The position numbers and the translations under genes are program-made. DNA of 64,000 nucleotides from Ascoidea rubescens DSM 1968 (lineage: Eukaryota > Ascomycota > Saccharomycetes > Ascoideales > Ascoideaceae): NCBI RefSeq assembly GCF_001661345.1, contig NW_017962919.1, positions 62,001-126,000 on the forward strand. The letters are read 5' to 3'. Shown one piece after another: positions 1 to 8,809 of this stretch. The notes beneath the pieces were generated by a model that saw nothing but the letters and a program-made list of their open reading frames with translations, ran no database searches and was not told the DNA's origin. The number at the start of each line of letters is the position of its first letter. Position 1 is the stretch's first letter.

Positions 1-391
1 CATTCATCAACACCAGCAGTTGAATTGGAGGTTTCCTGTATATAAGTGGATCCATCCAGATAAATTTGTCGCCGAGATATCTGATATTGATGAAAATGTA
101 TTTGCTTGATTGTGATAAAAGTTGTTTCTATAGCAGTGATGGATATTATAATAAAAAATTTCATAGTTGAGTGTCAAAACCACGGCAATGGGTACATGCA
201 CAGTAGGCGTCACTACACATTAGCTGCATTATCTATGAGACCACAACTGTGGACGTGTCTCAAAATGGTAGTGGTTGCATTTCTGAATGGTATTTAATGA
301 GAAGAGAAGAGAAGGGGTCAGACTTCTTGTTTATCTTCAGGTAATATCTACAATATTTTTTAGCCAAAAGACTCCTAACAAACTTTCAAGA
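1..391. other. unassigned sequence upstream of first NPC2-like gene
   Basis: No convincing gene was found on either strand. The short open frames here have no recognisable domain. The last 100 bases would carry the promoter and leader of the NPC2-like gene that starts at 392. Confidence 0.4.
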
Positions 392-1018
392 ATGGTTTCC
401 TTCAAACAGTTAGCATCTTTTTCATTATTAGTTTGTACCCCTGTTTTCTCCTCTCCTATTGTTATTGGCGGTTCAAGCGAAGGCAATTTTCAGGACGAAT
501 TCTCTCTTCAATTTCCTGGGCCTCCAGGTACCAAACCCATTCCAGGAGACAACCCCTGTGCCATCTGCGATACCTACGAGCCCCAGCTCTTGACCATCAA
601 CTCGTTGACCATCACACCCAACCCTCCAGAGGCAGGCAGCAACTTAACCATCGAGGCCACTGGCTTTCTCAAGGAGGACATCACCGACGGTGCCTATGTT
701 GCTGTTGAGGTCAGATACGGTTATGTGAAGTTGGTCAACCAGGAATTTGACTTGTGTGAGCAGATTGAAAACGTTGATATGAGCTGTCCCATCACCAAGG
801 GCCCTCGGACCATCAAGAAGGTGGTGGAGTTGCCAAAGGAAATTCCCCCAGGCAAGTACACAGTGAAGGCTCAAGCGTTCACAGACGAAGACGAGTATAT
901 TACCTGTCTCACAGCCAGCGTCACCTTTGCAATTCCTCCTCCAAAGTTGTCATCGATTACAGAGTCAGTCAAAGGTTGGGTGAGCAACGTTAAAAGGGCC
1001 TTTGTTGCATATCTATAG
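392..1018 (+). CDS. NPC2: NPC2-like phosphatidylglycerol/phosphatidylinositol transfer protein, copy 1
   Basis: This 208-residue secreted or vacuolar lipid-binding protein belongs to the ML (MD-2-related lipid recognition) family. Fungal Npc2 binds sterols and phospholipids and passes them to Ncr1 in the vacuole. The ATG at 392 is chosen because it starts a signal peptide (hydrophobic residues about 4-20), as in the second copy; the open frame extends further upstream without a signal. The ML domain spans about residues 65-180. It has the fungal pattern around DLCEQIENVDMSCPI (residues 120-134) and IPPGKYTV (151-158), with Cys at 56, 59, 122, 132 and 172, and an NLT glycosylation site at 84. 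From codon 38 onward the DNA matches the minus-strand copy at 19.4-19.9 kb; the first 37 codons are related but diverged. The family is certain; the exact ligand is not. Confidence 0.9.
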   Translation: MVSFKQLASFSLLVCTPVFSSPIVIGGSSEGNFQDEFSLQFPGPPGTKPIPGDNPCAICDTYEPQLLTINSLTITPNPPEAGSNLTIEATGFLKEDITDGAYVAVEVRYGYVKLVNQEFDLCEQIENVDMSCPITKGPRTIKKVVELPKEIPPGKYTVKAQAFTDEDEYITCLTASVTFAIPPPKLSSITESVKGWVSNVKRAFVAYL

Positions 1019-1052
1019 GATATCTATAGGATATCTATAGGATATCTATAGG
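1009..1052 (+). repeat. 11-bp tandem repeat across the NPC2 stop codon
   Basis: Four exact units of ATATCTATAGG. The first unit encodes the end of the protein (Tyr, Leu) and contains the TAG stop at 1016-1018. The other three lie in the 3' untranslated region. The same four units occur at 19321-19364 in the inverted copy. Confidence 0.95.
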
Positions 1053-1112
1053 TGTGGTGAAACTCAAACGCTAGTGCATGTTTAGTTTAGTTATAACCAT
1101 CAGCTGGTAATC

Positions 1113-1190
1113 AAAATGATAATGATAATGATAATGATAATAATGATTTAATTTTAATATTTCTATGGTTTTTATATCTATCTATCTATT

Positions 1191-1221
<31 letters not shown>

Positions 1222-1223
1222 TT
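1113..1223 (+). repeat. AATGAT, TCTA and TTTA microsatellites
   Basis: A short AATGAT-type repeat is followed by TCTA units and about eight TTTA units. All three have the same lengths in the inverted copy near 19150-19260, which bears on the age of the duplication. Confidence 0.9.
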
Positions 1224-1494
1224 AACTATAAGCCAGTGGTGTTATCATTTAACCGATTTCACAAATATTCATTAATAGTCAATCATTCATTGTAATTGCT
1301 AGACTTGATTTTATCAGCTATTCTTTTTTATCTTTCTTGTTTCTCTTTTAGAGTTGATGAACTAATTTTTTATTTTACAGTATCAATTGATTGATTATGA
1401 AGCGTAAATTTAAACTACAACAGATATTCCACAGTCCAATGAGAATATTTCCCGTATTTACGTCAAAAAAAATGAATCAAAGAATAAGAATTAT

Positions 1495-2355
1495 TTATTG
1501 AAATTGGTAGAAAACCATTTGAAANNNNNNNNNNNNNNNNNNNNNNNNNNNNNNNNNNNNNNNNNNNNNNNNNNNNNNNNNNNNNNNNNNNNNNNNNNNN
1601 NNNNNNNNNNNNNNNNNNNNNNNNNNNNNNNNNNNNNNNNNNNNNNNNNNNNNNNNNNNNNNNNNNNNNNNNNNNNNNNNNNNNNNNNNNNNNNNNNNNN
1701 NNNNNNNNNNNNNNNNNNNNNNNNNNNNNNNNNNNNNNNNNNNNNNNNNNNNNNNNNNNNNNNNNNNNNNNNNNNNNNNNNNNNNNNNNNNNNNNNNNNN
1801 NNNNNNNNNNNNNNNNNNNNNNNNNNNNNNNNNNNNNNNNNNNNNNNNNNNNNNNNNNNNNNNNNNNNNNNNNNNNNNNNNNNNNNNNNNNNNNNNNNNN
1901 NNAGCAAATAGTGAGGTAATGACATCAACAGTTTTGATACCCAAGCTTCTTGCCTTGTTGGTGTGGTCAGTTTTGATAGACAAAAAATTAGGAAAATAAC
2001 TTTGAGTAGCAACTAAATCCAATCCAAACTGAGAGGGAACATATAATTTGATTGTGCCAGCTTTGAGAATGGCATCCAAAGTTCTGTCATTGGAATTTGC
2101 AACGCTTCCAACATTGAGCAAAACGTCAACTCCCTTCAAGATATCGGTCAATTCTTTGGCTGGAGCATCTGGCTTGACCTCTGCTTGTTTATAAACAACT
2201 AGATCAGTGTCGGTTTCCTTGGAGTTGTCTCTGGTGATGGCAATAACTGGAAGTGCAATCTTGTCAGCAAATGGAGCTGAGGTCAAGGCATTGATAGTAA
2301 CGCTACCTAAGGAGCCATTGATACCGAAAACAGCGACTTTTGGTTTGTAAGACAT
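1495..2355 (-). CDS. NmrA/isoflavone-reductase-like oxidoreductase, copy 1 (interrupted by assembly gap)
   Basis: The ATG at 2355 starts a protein identical to the first 151 residues of the intact copy at 38708-39607. It includes the glycine-rich NAD(P)-binding motif GINGSLG at residues 11-17 of an atypical short-chain dehydrogenase fold. The substrate is unknown. The reading frame enters the 378-base run of N at 1902. After the gap a different C-terminus appears (ending FYQFQ rather than KWGKF), so the tail diverges from the intact copy, or the frame across the gap is not reliable. A frame upstream of 2355 is open, but the paralog starts at this ATG. It runs convergently with the first NPC2-like gene. 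Confidence 0.75.
   Translation of the reverse strand: MSYKPKVAVFGINGSLGSVTINALTSAPFADKIALPVIAITRDNSKETDTDLVVYKQAEVKPDAPAKELTDILKGVDVLLNVGSVANSNDRTLDAILKAGTIKLYVPSQFGLDLVATQSYFPNFLSIKTDHTNKARSLGIKTVDVITSLFAXXXXXXXXXXXXXXXXXXXXXXXXXXXXXXXXXXXXXXXXXXXXXXXXXXXXXXXXXXXXXXXXXXXXXXXXXXXXXXXXXXXXXXXXXXXXXXXXXXXXXXXXXXXXXXXXXXXXXXXXXXXXXXFQMVFYQFQ
1525..1902. other. assembly gap (378 N)
   Basis: A run of 378 N. The corresponding part of the intact paralog is about 425 bases (39161 to about 39585), so the gap length is probably an estimate. It starts inside a sequence duplicated elsewhere in the window, which is a common cause of gaps. Confidence 0.98.
1903..2355 (-). repeat. arm of 453-bp inverted repeat (NmrA coding)
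   Basis: Bases 1903-2355 are the reverse complement of 38708-39160, with no difference found by eye. Identity begins at the A of the ATG. The bases immediately upstream are different (CAATCCAAC against ACATCCACC). The other end is lost in the gap. Confidence 0.92.
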
Positions 2356-2734
2356 GTTGGATTGTGAACTGAGGATTGTGAATTGGAATAGTTGCGATAA
2401 AGACAATGGCAGATGGAGTGGCTACAACCAAGGGCATGTCCAATTCTATATATACTGGTTGTGCAAGTGCCAAAGGGCCATAGCAGTCTTTCCCAGTGTC
2501 TCAAGGAGGTGTTCCTCTTCTGCTTATCAGCATTAATAATCCGGCTCCAACAGGCCGAGCCGCGCTGTGATTGGCTCGTTTCGTGGGCCTTGAAAAGTGT
2601 GGAGCTCTGTATGTGCTGACAAATTCAGCTCTGATTGCACAACTCGCCTGGGAAAATGGTCTCATTGCTGGTGGAATGAAGAGCTGAAGAGCCGATGAAT
2701 GCCTTTGCAGAACAGTCCCTGCTGTTCCGCCTCC
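2356..2734 (-). promoter_or_regulatory. upstream region of NmrA-like copy 1
   Basis: 379 bases between the start of the NmrA-like gene and the end of the MFS gene, both on the minus strand. It must hold the promoter of the former and the terminator of the latter. It is unrelated to the region upstream of the intact NmrA-like copy. No specific site is claimed. Confidence 0.45.
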
Positions 2735-4108
2735 TCACCTTAAATAAATCCACGTTAGCAAGTCTGCACTGAGAAACAACACAACAAAGTATGGATACAA
2801 CCTGAAACTGCCCCAGAGCTCACAGAGATTGCCCATGAGCCAGGGCAAGACTGCTGCTCCACCACCACCTAGAGCCATTGCAAATCCTACTCCAGAAACA
2901 TGCAATTGCACTGGCAAGATCTTCACCGAGTATATCGTTGTGGTGGGGAAGATTGGCCCAATAAACACCCCAGTCAAGAAAACCGTCGCAATGAACAGCC
3001 AGTAGCTGGAGCCCAAGCAAAACAAAACAAAAAACACTATCGATAGCGACTCATAGATCATGTTAGCCAAATACTCCGAGGATAACTTTGGCGTCACAAA
3101 GCCCAAAACAATTCTCCCAAGTGTTAACCCAAACCAAAACATTGATATAACCACTGACATCTGATCCATGGTTCCATTTTTGATCTTGATCAAATAACTC
3201 AATGTCCAGGCTCCAATTGATACCTCTGTGCCAACATACAAAAACAAAAACAATGCCAATCCTAAAACTTTTTTGTTCTTGATTGCATTTCGAATCCCAC
3301 TCGATTCATTTGCATTACCATCGTTTTCACTTTCATTTTCTTCACTTTTATTTTCTTCAACTTGAAATCGATATTTCCATTTAGACTCGTGTTTAAAGAC
3401 AAAGAAATCAATTATACTCACCACCATCGCTAACATGAAAATTATCAAATAGTGATATCTCCAGCTGATATTATTATTCAATAGCACTTTGGTAACAAAA
3501 ATAGGCGTCACAATACAACCCACCCCATAACTGGCATGTAGCAACCCACTTAACTCATTAGAATACTTTAGTTTTCCCAACCAAACTCCAACTGCTGCAT
3601 CTTGTGCTCCAACTCCAATCCCACACAATACATACCCAATAATCAATACAAAAAATGGTGGTTTGAACATCCCAATAAAACTGCATGTACCTATTAACCC
3701 AACAGAAGTAACTAGCACTCCATGAAACCCCATCAATCGATGCAAATAATCGTTAAATACAGATATAATAAAATATCCAAAAAATTGAGCAAAATATAAT
3801 AACGAAATTGTAGACTCTTTCATTTCGTAATCTTTAACAAAAACCGGAATTAGCACTCCAATCGTTTGATCTGATAATCCAAAAATTATAAAACTTAAAT
3901 ACGATAGTATCACTTGGATCTTTAATAAATTGTTCTCTTTGATATCGTCAGAATCAATAATCACATCATGGCCTTGAAATTTCACATTCTTTACACTTTT
4001 TAATGTATTTCCATCATCTTCATTATCTGCTGTTGAAGAAAGTAAATTTTCTTCAAGATCGATTTCCTCAACAACCTCTTTTTTCGGTTTTTTTCTTAAA
4101 AAGTCCAT
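2735..4108 (-). CDS. major facilitator superfamily transporter
   Basis: A 457-residue membrane protein with a charged cytosolic N-terminus (about 60 residues) and some 11-12 hydrophobic segments, split by a polar loop near residues 240-275 (rich in Glu, Ser and Asn). That is the 6+6 arrangement of the MFS. Small-residue patterns such as GIGVGAQDAAVG and FGLSDQTIGV resemble the FucP-like fungal transporters around S. cerevisiae Bsc6, but that assignment is from memory of motifs only. The substrate cannot be read from the sequence. The ATG at 4108 is the first in the frame and follows an AT-rich leader. Confidence 0.8.
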   Translation of the reverse strand: MDFLRKKPKKEVVEEIDLEENLLSSTADNEDDGNTLKSVKNVKFQGHDVIIDSDDIKENNLLKIQVILSYLSFIIFGLSDQTIGVLIPVFVKDYEMKESTISLLYFAQFFGYFIISVFNDYLHRLMGFHGVLVTSVGLIGTCSFIGMFKPPFFVLIIGYVLCGIGVGAQDAAVGVWLGKLKYSNELSGLLHASYGVGCIVTPIFVTKVLLNNNISWRYHYLIIFMLAMVVSIIDFFVFKHESKWKYRFQVEENKSEENESENDGNANESSGIRNAIKNKKVLGLALFLFLYVGTEVSIGAWTLSYLIKIKNGTMDQMSVVISMFWFGLTLGRIVLGFVTPKLSSEYLANMIYESLSIVFFVLFCLGSSYWLFIATVFLTGVFIGPIFPTTTIYSVKILPVQLHVSGVGFAMALGGGGAAVLPWLMGNLCELWGSFRLYPYFVVLFLSADLLTWIYLR

Positions 4109-4447
4109 TTTTTCAGCTCAAAAATAAAAATTTACTCCAAGTAAAATAAGTAAATAAATAAATAAATAAATAAATAAGTAAATAAAAAGAATCACTACCT
4201 TCATATAATTCAAAATAGCTAATTATGATGCTGCTTTAATATTACCCTAAACGTAATTAGCCGACACGGAAGCTCGATTTGCTTTCTCAAGAAACTTTAA
4301 ATTTCCTCAAATTTGAAATAATTGAAATCGAAAAAGGAAATATAAATTGAAATGCATATTATTATATATTATCATTCTATATCTAGCGAACGAAATAAAT
4401 AAAAGTAAAAACCATTCATACATCGTCGGTCTTAACCTCTTAAATTT
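4109..4447. other. AT-rich intergenic region with AAAT repeats
   Basis: Contains about nine AAAT units near 4143-4190, just upstream of the MFS gene, and its promoter. No gene was found. Confidence 0.5.
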
Positions 4448-6295
4448 TCAACTACCTAAAATCTTATCTCTAAAATGTTTCTTATTATTGAGATTTTTCA
4501 AATTATTAAACTGGTTTCTTAAATTTCTATTCTCACAAATATAATTTTCCTTACTGGTCTCTTTCAAATAATTTATTCTATTTATATCAGTAAATCTGTC
4601 GGAGTTGTTGATTGTTAAACGGCTATCAGCTAGTACAAGAGTCCTGACATCATCATTAGAATTTCTTGAACGAGAGGTCGAATTTTGTTTGTAATATCTA
4701 GCCATTGAACGATGTCCAATTTTGGATCCATTTGGTAAAGTCAATTGAGTCCCAGTTTGATCTAAAAAAGATAGAGAATTGTTGTCATCTTCAATTTCAT
4801 CAAAATTTAATTCGCTATCATTATCATTTTTATTTTCATTGTTATTATCAGTACTATCATTACTGACATTATTATTACTATTGCCATTGCCATTACTGTT
4901 GTCAGTTTCATTGTCATCATCATTGCTGCTTTCATTATTATAAAATGGAGCAAATAGTTGACGATCATACTTTGAATCATAAGGAAAATAACAATGAGAT
5001 TTGTCTTTCATATGAGATCTAATGCTAAATAGATTTTTACCAACAAATCCACAAATTAAACATTCTTTTTCAATTGAAATTATTTGGCTTAAAAAATAAA
5101 TCAAATTTTCTAGATTTTTTAAATTTTCCAAATTTGGTATAAATAAGCCATGGTTTTTGAACATATGATTATAATTTGAACCTAAATTATCAAAAGTTTT
5201 ACCACAATAAAGACAATCATTTATTGGAATTAGTTCAATTTGAGAGTTTTGCTTAAAATCGGAATCAGAATCAGAATCAGAATCAGAATCAAAATTTGAG
5301 TCGAAATTTGAATCAGTTTCTTCATTGTTGTTATGAGAAGTATAATTTGATGTGGATGAATAGCTAAAAGTATAGTTGTGGTTTAGATTTTGCATTTGAT
5401 TATTTGACAAGTTATGTGAATGGTTTTCATACTCAGATAAAGAGTCATAATTCGAAGATGTAACTAAACGTAGATTTTGGTTTTGAAGTATTCTATTGTT
5501 ATTGTGATTGTTATTATTATTATTATTAGCGTTATTATTATTGTTTTGAGCAGAAAAATCTGCCTCAGTTTCAGTCTCAATCTCAGTTTCAATCTCAGTG
5601 TTAATACCAGTTTCAATATCCGTATCAATATCCGTATCAATATCTGTATTTGAAGTAGGTATTATGCTGTTTGGATTACGATTGTGGTTGTTGATTTCAA
5701 GGCGATGATGGTTATCAGACAAAGAAAAAGCAGAAAATTCAGAAACAACAGTATTTGTGGGAGTTGAGTCTCTTATTACTGAAATGTTGTTGTTCATAGT
5801 ATTATTGAAATGATTATTAGCCAAAAGTCTGCCTCTTGAATTTACCAATTTTGATTGTTTTTTCATTTCTTTCTTAGTTATTTGTTTATTATTGCCTGAT
5901 TTCTTTTTGCTATACAATATAAAACCGTACTCGTCTTCATACTGGTTTGATTTATTATTCAAATATTTGGAGTAACTAGTATAACCTGCAATAGTGGTAT
6001 TATTTGAATTATTGTAGTTAATATTACTATTGATATTATTGCTGCTGATATCATTAATATTGCAATTGATATTACTATTGATATTGAATTTTGTGATAAA
6101 GGTCTCCTGAGAAATCGAGGGTAAGTTGGCTATTCTTCTTTTCAAGTTGTACCTATGCCACTCAGACTTCATATGGAGCTTTTGCAAGTCGCTTGAAATG
6201 AACTTGATAAGACATGTATTGCAGGTGAAAAAAGTGCTACTGGGGTTGGAAGGGTGGATGACACTGTTCAAGACGTTAGACTGATTGGGATCCAT
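4448..6295 (-). CDS. Rei1/Reh1-type C2H2 zinc-finger 60S biogenesis factor
   Basis: Rei1 and Reh1 act on cytoplasmic pre-60S ribosomes, where Rei1 helps recycle Arx1 and probes the exit tunnel. The ATG at 6295 is chosen over an upstream in-frame codon because the first zinc finger starts about 25 residues later: FTCNTC, then HMKSEWHRYNLKRR, the family hallmark. Two further fingers follow near the middle (CLYCGKTF...HMFKNH and CLICGF...HMKDKSH). The conserved LTLPNGSKIGHRSMARYY segment is also present. The protein is about 615 residues, well above the roughly 400-430 of the family. The excess is Asn-rich sequence, an acidic DS repeat and a repetitive TDID/EIET stretch between fingers 1 and 2. 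Whether it is the Rei1 or the Reh1 ortholog is open. Confidence 0.88.
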   Translation of the reverse strand: MDPNQSNVLNSVIHPSNPSSTFFTCNTCLIKFISSDLQKLHMKSEWHRYNLKRRIANLPSISQETFITKFNINSNINCNINDISSNNINSNINYNNSNNTTIAGYTSYSKYLNNKSNQYEDEYGFILYSKKKSGNNKQITKKEMKKQSKLVNSRGRLLANNHFNNTMNNNISVIRDSTPTNTVVSEFSAFSLSDNHHRLEINNHNRNPNSIIPTSNTDIDTDIDTDIETGINTEIETEIETETEADFSAQNNNNNANNNNNNNHNNNRILQNQNLRLVTSSNYDSLSEYENHSHNLSNNQMQNLNHNYTFSYSSTSNYTSHNNNEETDSNFDSNFDSDSDSDSDSDFKQNSQIELIPINDCLYCGKTFDNLGSNYNHMFKNHGLFIPNLENLKNLENLIYFLSQIISIEKECLICGFVGKNLFSIRSHMKDKSHCYFPYDSKYDRQLFAPFYNNESSNDDDNETDNSNGNGNSNNNVSNDSTDNNNENKNDNDSELNFDEIEDDNNSLSFLDQTGTQLTLPNGSKIGHRSMARYYKQNSTSRSRNSNDDVRTLVLADSRLTINNSDRFTDINRINYLKETSKENYICENRNLRNQFNNLKNLNNKKHFRDKILGS

Positions 6296-6677
6296 GGTGA
6301 AGAACCTAGAAACAAAACAAACAAGCTGAGAAGCTTTCTTCTGAACATGTTTTCTGATAATTTCCAATCTCTGAGGCTCTTCTCCAGTATTTATTATATC
6401 CCGTCCCAAAACAGAAAGGAAAATGATTTGAAATCACACACGTGTGCCAAGGATATTCAGGCCGTATATCGCTCGGAACTTGCCGGAGCAAATTTTTCTC
6501 TGTGGCGTCGGGCCGGAAGTGGAGGTGGAGCAGAAGAAGAGAAAGAAGAACAAGAAGAAGAGGAAGATGAAACGCCATCTCCATCTCCATCTCCATTTCT
6601 CTTTCTCGTCTGCTGCTTCTGCTGTCCCTTTTAGAGCAGACCAAAGTGTTACATGTCGACTGTCCCAGCCTTGAACA
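6296..6677. promoter_or_regulatory. divergent promoter between REI1-like and SWC3
   Basis: 382 bases separate two divergent start codons. A purine-rich tract (GAAGAA-type, about 6531-6572) and CCATCT repeats (about 6574-6596) lie nearest to SWC3. No factor site is claimed. Confidence 0.55.
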
Positions 6678-8744
6678 ATGCCCTCAGGTAAAACACACCA
6701 CTCGTCTTCTCTGCCTGCTGCTTCTGCTCCATCCCAGAATAAAGCTCATTCTGCTGCCCACAGCTCGAATAGCGATGATAGGCCATTTGTCTTGATCAAT
6801 AACTTGCCCACATCACTCAACGAGAGACCTGATTACACTCTATTAGATCATCCTTTGTCAATTAAAGACTCTGCCATCTTTTACAATTCATTGATCAACT
6901 CGCGATCAAACTATTTATACAACTCAAATAACTTTTTGTTCAAACTATACTGGTCAAAGAATTTTGAAAGAAAACTACTAAATAATCAGAAAAGCGATGA
7001 GAACAATCACAATGGAAATAACCATAACCAAAATAAAGAAATTAAAAAGGTCAATATAAGAGACAAAATGAACAAATTATTTGATTGCTCAATTAATTTG
7101 GGGCCTCATTGTTTTAAAATTAGACTATTCATCTTAAAAAATGACAAAGTTGAAAAAGATTTTGAAAATTCAATCTTATTGAGAAGAAAATTAAAAATGC
7201 AGAAAAAGGAATTAAAAGAACTAAAAGATCTAAAAGATCTAAAAGATCCAAGGGATTCAAAAGATTTAAATGTTTCAAAAGACTTAAAAATATCTACTCC
7301 AAATGAAATTAACAATGTAAGTAATATAAATAATATAAATAATACAAATAATATAAATAATATAAATAATAGCATTAATATTAATAAGAATAATATTAAT
7401 ACACTTAATACTATCAATAATAATAACATAAATAACCAAAAAAGAATCCAAGATTTGCATCAATTCAAAATTAAAGAACAAAAAATTCAATCAATTTTAT
7501 CTCCCTATTCAACTAGTAATACCCATACTAATAATTACGATAGTGAAAATTCATATTCCAATTACAACACAAATTACTCTACCTCTCAAAATAATATTAC
7601 AAAATTTAATAATCATAATAATCATAACACGAGTAATATAGATAATGCAAATAATACAAATAACAATTCCCCTACTTTTCCAAAACTACAAATTCCTCAG
7701 CAAAATCGTTCTCCCTCAATTCGCCCTCAAAAGCCTCTCTACGTTGATCGAAGAGTTTCGCCTCAACCAATCATTTTAAATACTCAGAATACTCAAAAAG
7801 AATTACCTCTATCTCAAAATAATTCTTCTAATCAAAAGCTCCCCATTTCATTGTTACAAAAACAAAACTCTCTTCCACAAAATCATCAAAATTTACAATC
7901 TCCATCTCAGAATAATTCATCTCCTCAAAATTCCATTTCTATTCCCAATTTTAATTCAAATACGAATACGAATTTAAATAAAAGTAAAAATACTAACAGT
8001 AATATTAATACTTTACAATCATCTTTCAATAATTTCCAAAAATCTACTGAAATTCCGTCTCAATCTACAAATATTCAATCACAAAATACTTCAAACCAAT
8101 CCTCTATTACCACTTCAAATAAATCTTTAAATACATCTTCAAATGGGTTTTCTAACCCTTTAAAAAAGGAAACAAATCAACCAATACCTAATCAGCAGAT
8201 ATCCAATCATTCAGTGGCTAATCATTCAGCTTCTAATCAACCAACACCTACTCAACCACAGGTTAATCAACAAGCATCAAATAATCCTACAATAAATCAA
8301 CCACAACCGCCTAGACCTGCTCCTTTAGTATCTTCTGCTCAAGATCGAATAATTATTCAAAATTTAAATGCAATTGCAAGGGTAGACGCAGAATTAAAAC
8401 CATTAATGAAAACTGTTGCTTTAAACAAAGCTACACCTTACCAAATTAAAGTTTTTCAAGAATATATTCAAATTTCAAGAGAAATGGGTCCTGATGGCTC
8501 TAAAAATCCTAGTTTTTATTACCAAAAGGCTAGAGAGATTTATTTTCAAAAATCAAAATCTAAAGAATTAAATTTTTTAAAATTCGAACAAGATAGATTA
8601 AATGGAAAAACAGCCAATTTGAATTCTATAAATAGTTTTAATAATAATATAAACATGAATAACATGAATAACAGAAATGGATTTAATACAATTAGCAGCT
8701 ACAATTATAACAATTATAATAACGGTTATAATCACAACAATACT

Positions 8745-8809
<65 letters not shown>

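Larger units (their letters stand above)
503..1373 (+). repeat. left arm of 871-bp inverted repeat (NPC2 coding plus 3' flank)
   Basis: Bases 503-1373 match the reverse complement of 19000-19870. The protein is identical from residue 38 to the stop, and the 3' flank matches through three simple repeats with the same unit counts. Upstream of 503 the copies differ at several of the next bases. Downstream of 1373 only loose similarity remains (ATCAATTGATTGATT against ATCAATTAATTAATT). Confidence 0.92.

Noticed and set aside
1495-2012. Open frames running through the N gap
   Set aside because: Their length comes from unknown bases; only the parts supported by the intact paralog were used.
6306-6674. 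Overlapping open frames on both strands in the REI1-like/SWC3 promoter
   Set aside because: Low-complexity translations of GAAGAA/CCATCT simple sequence with no family match.
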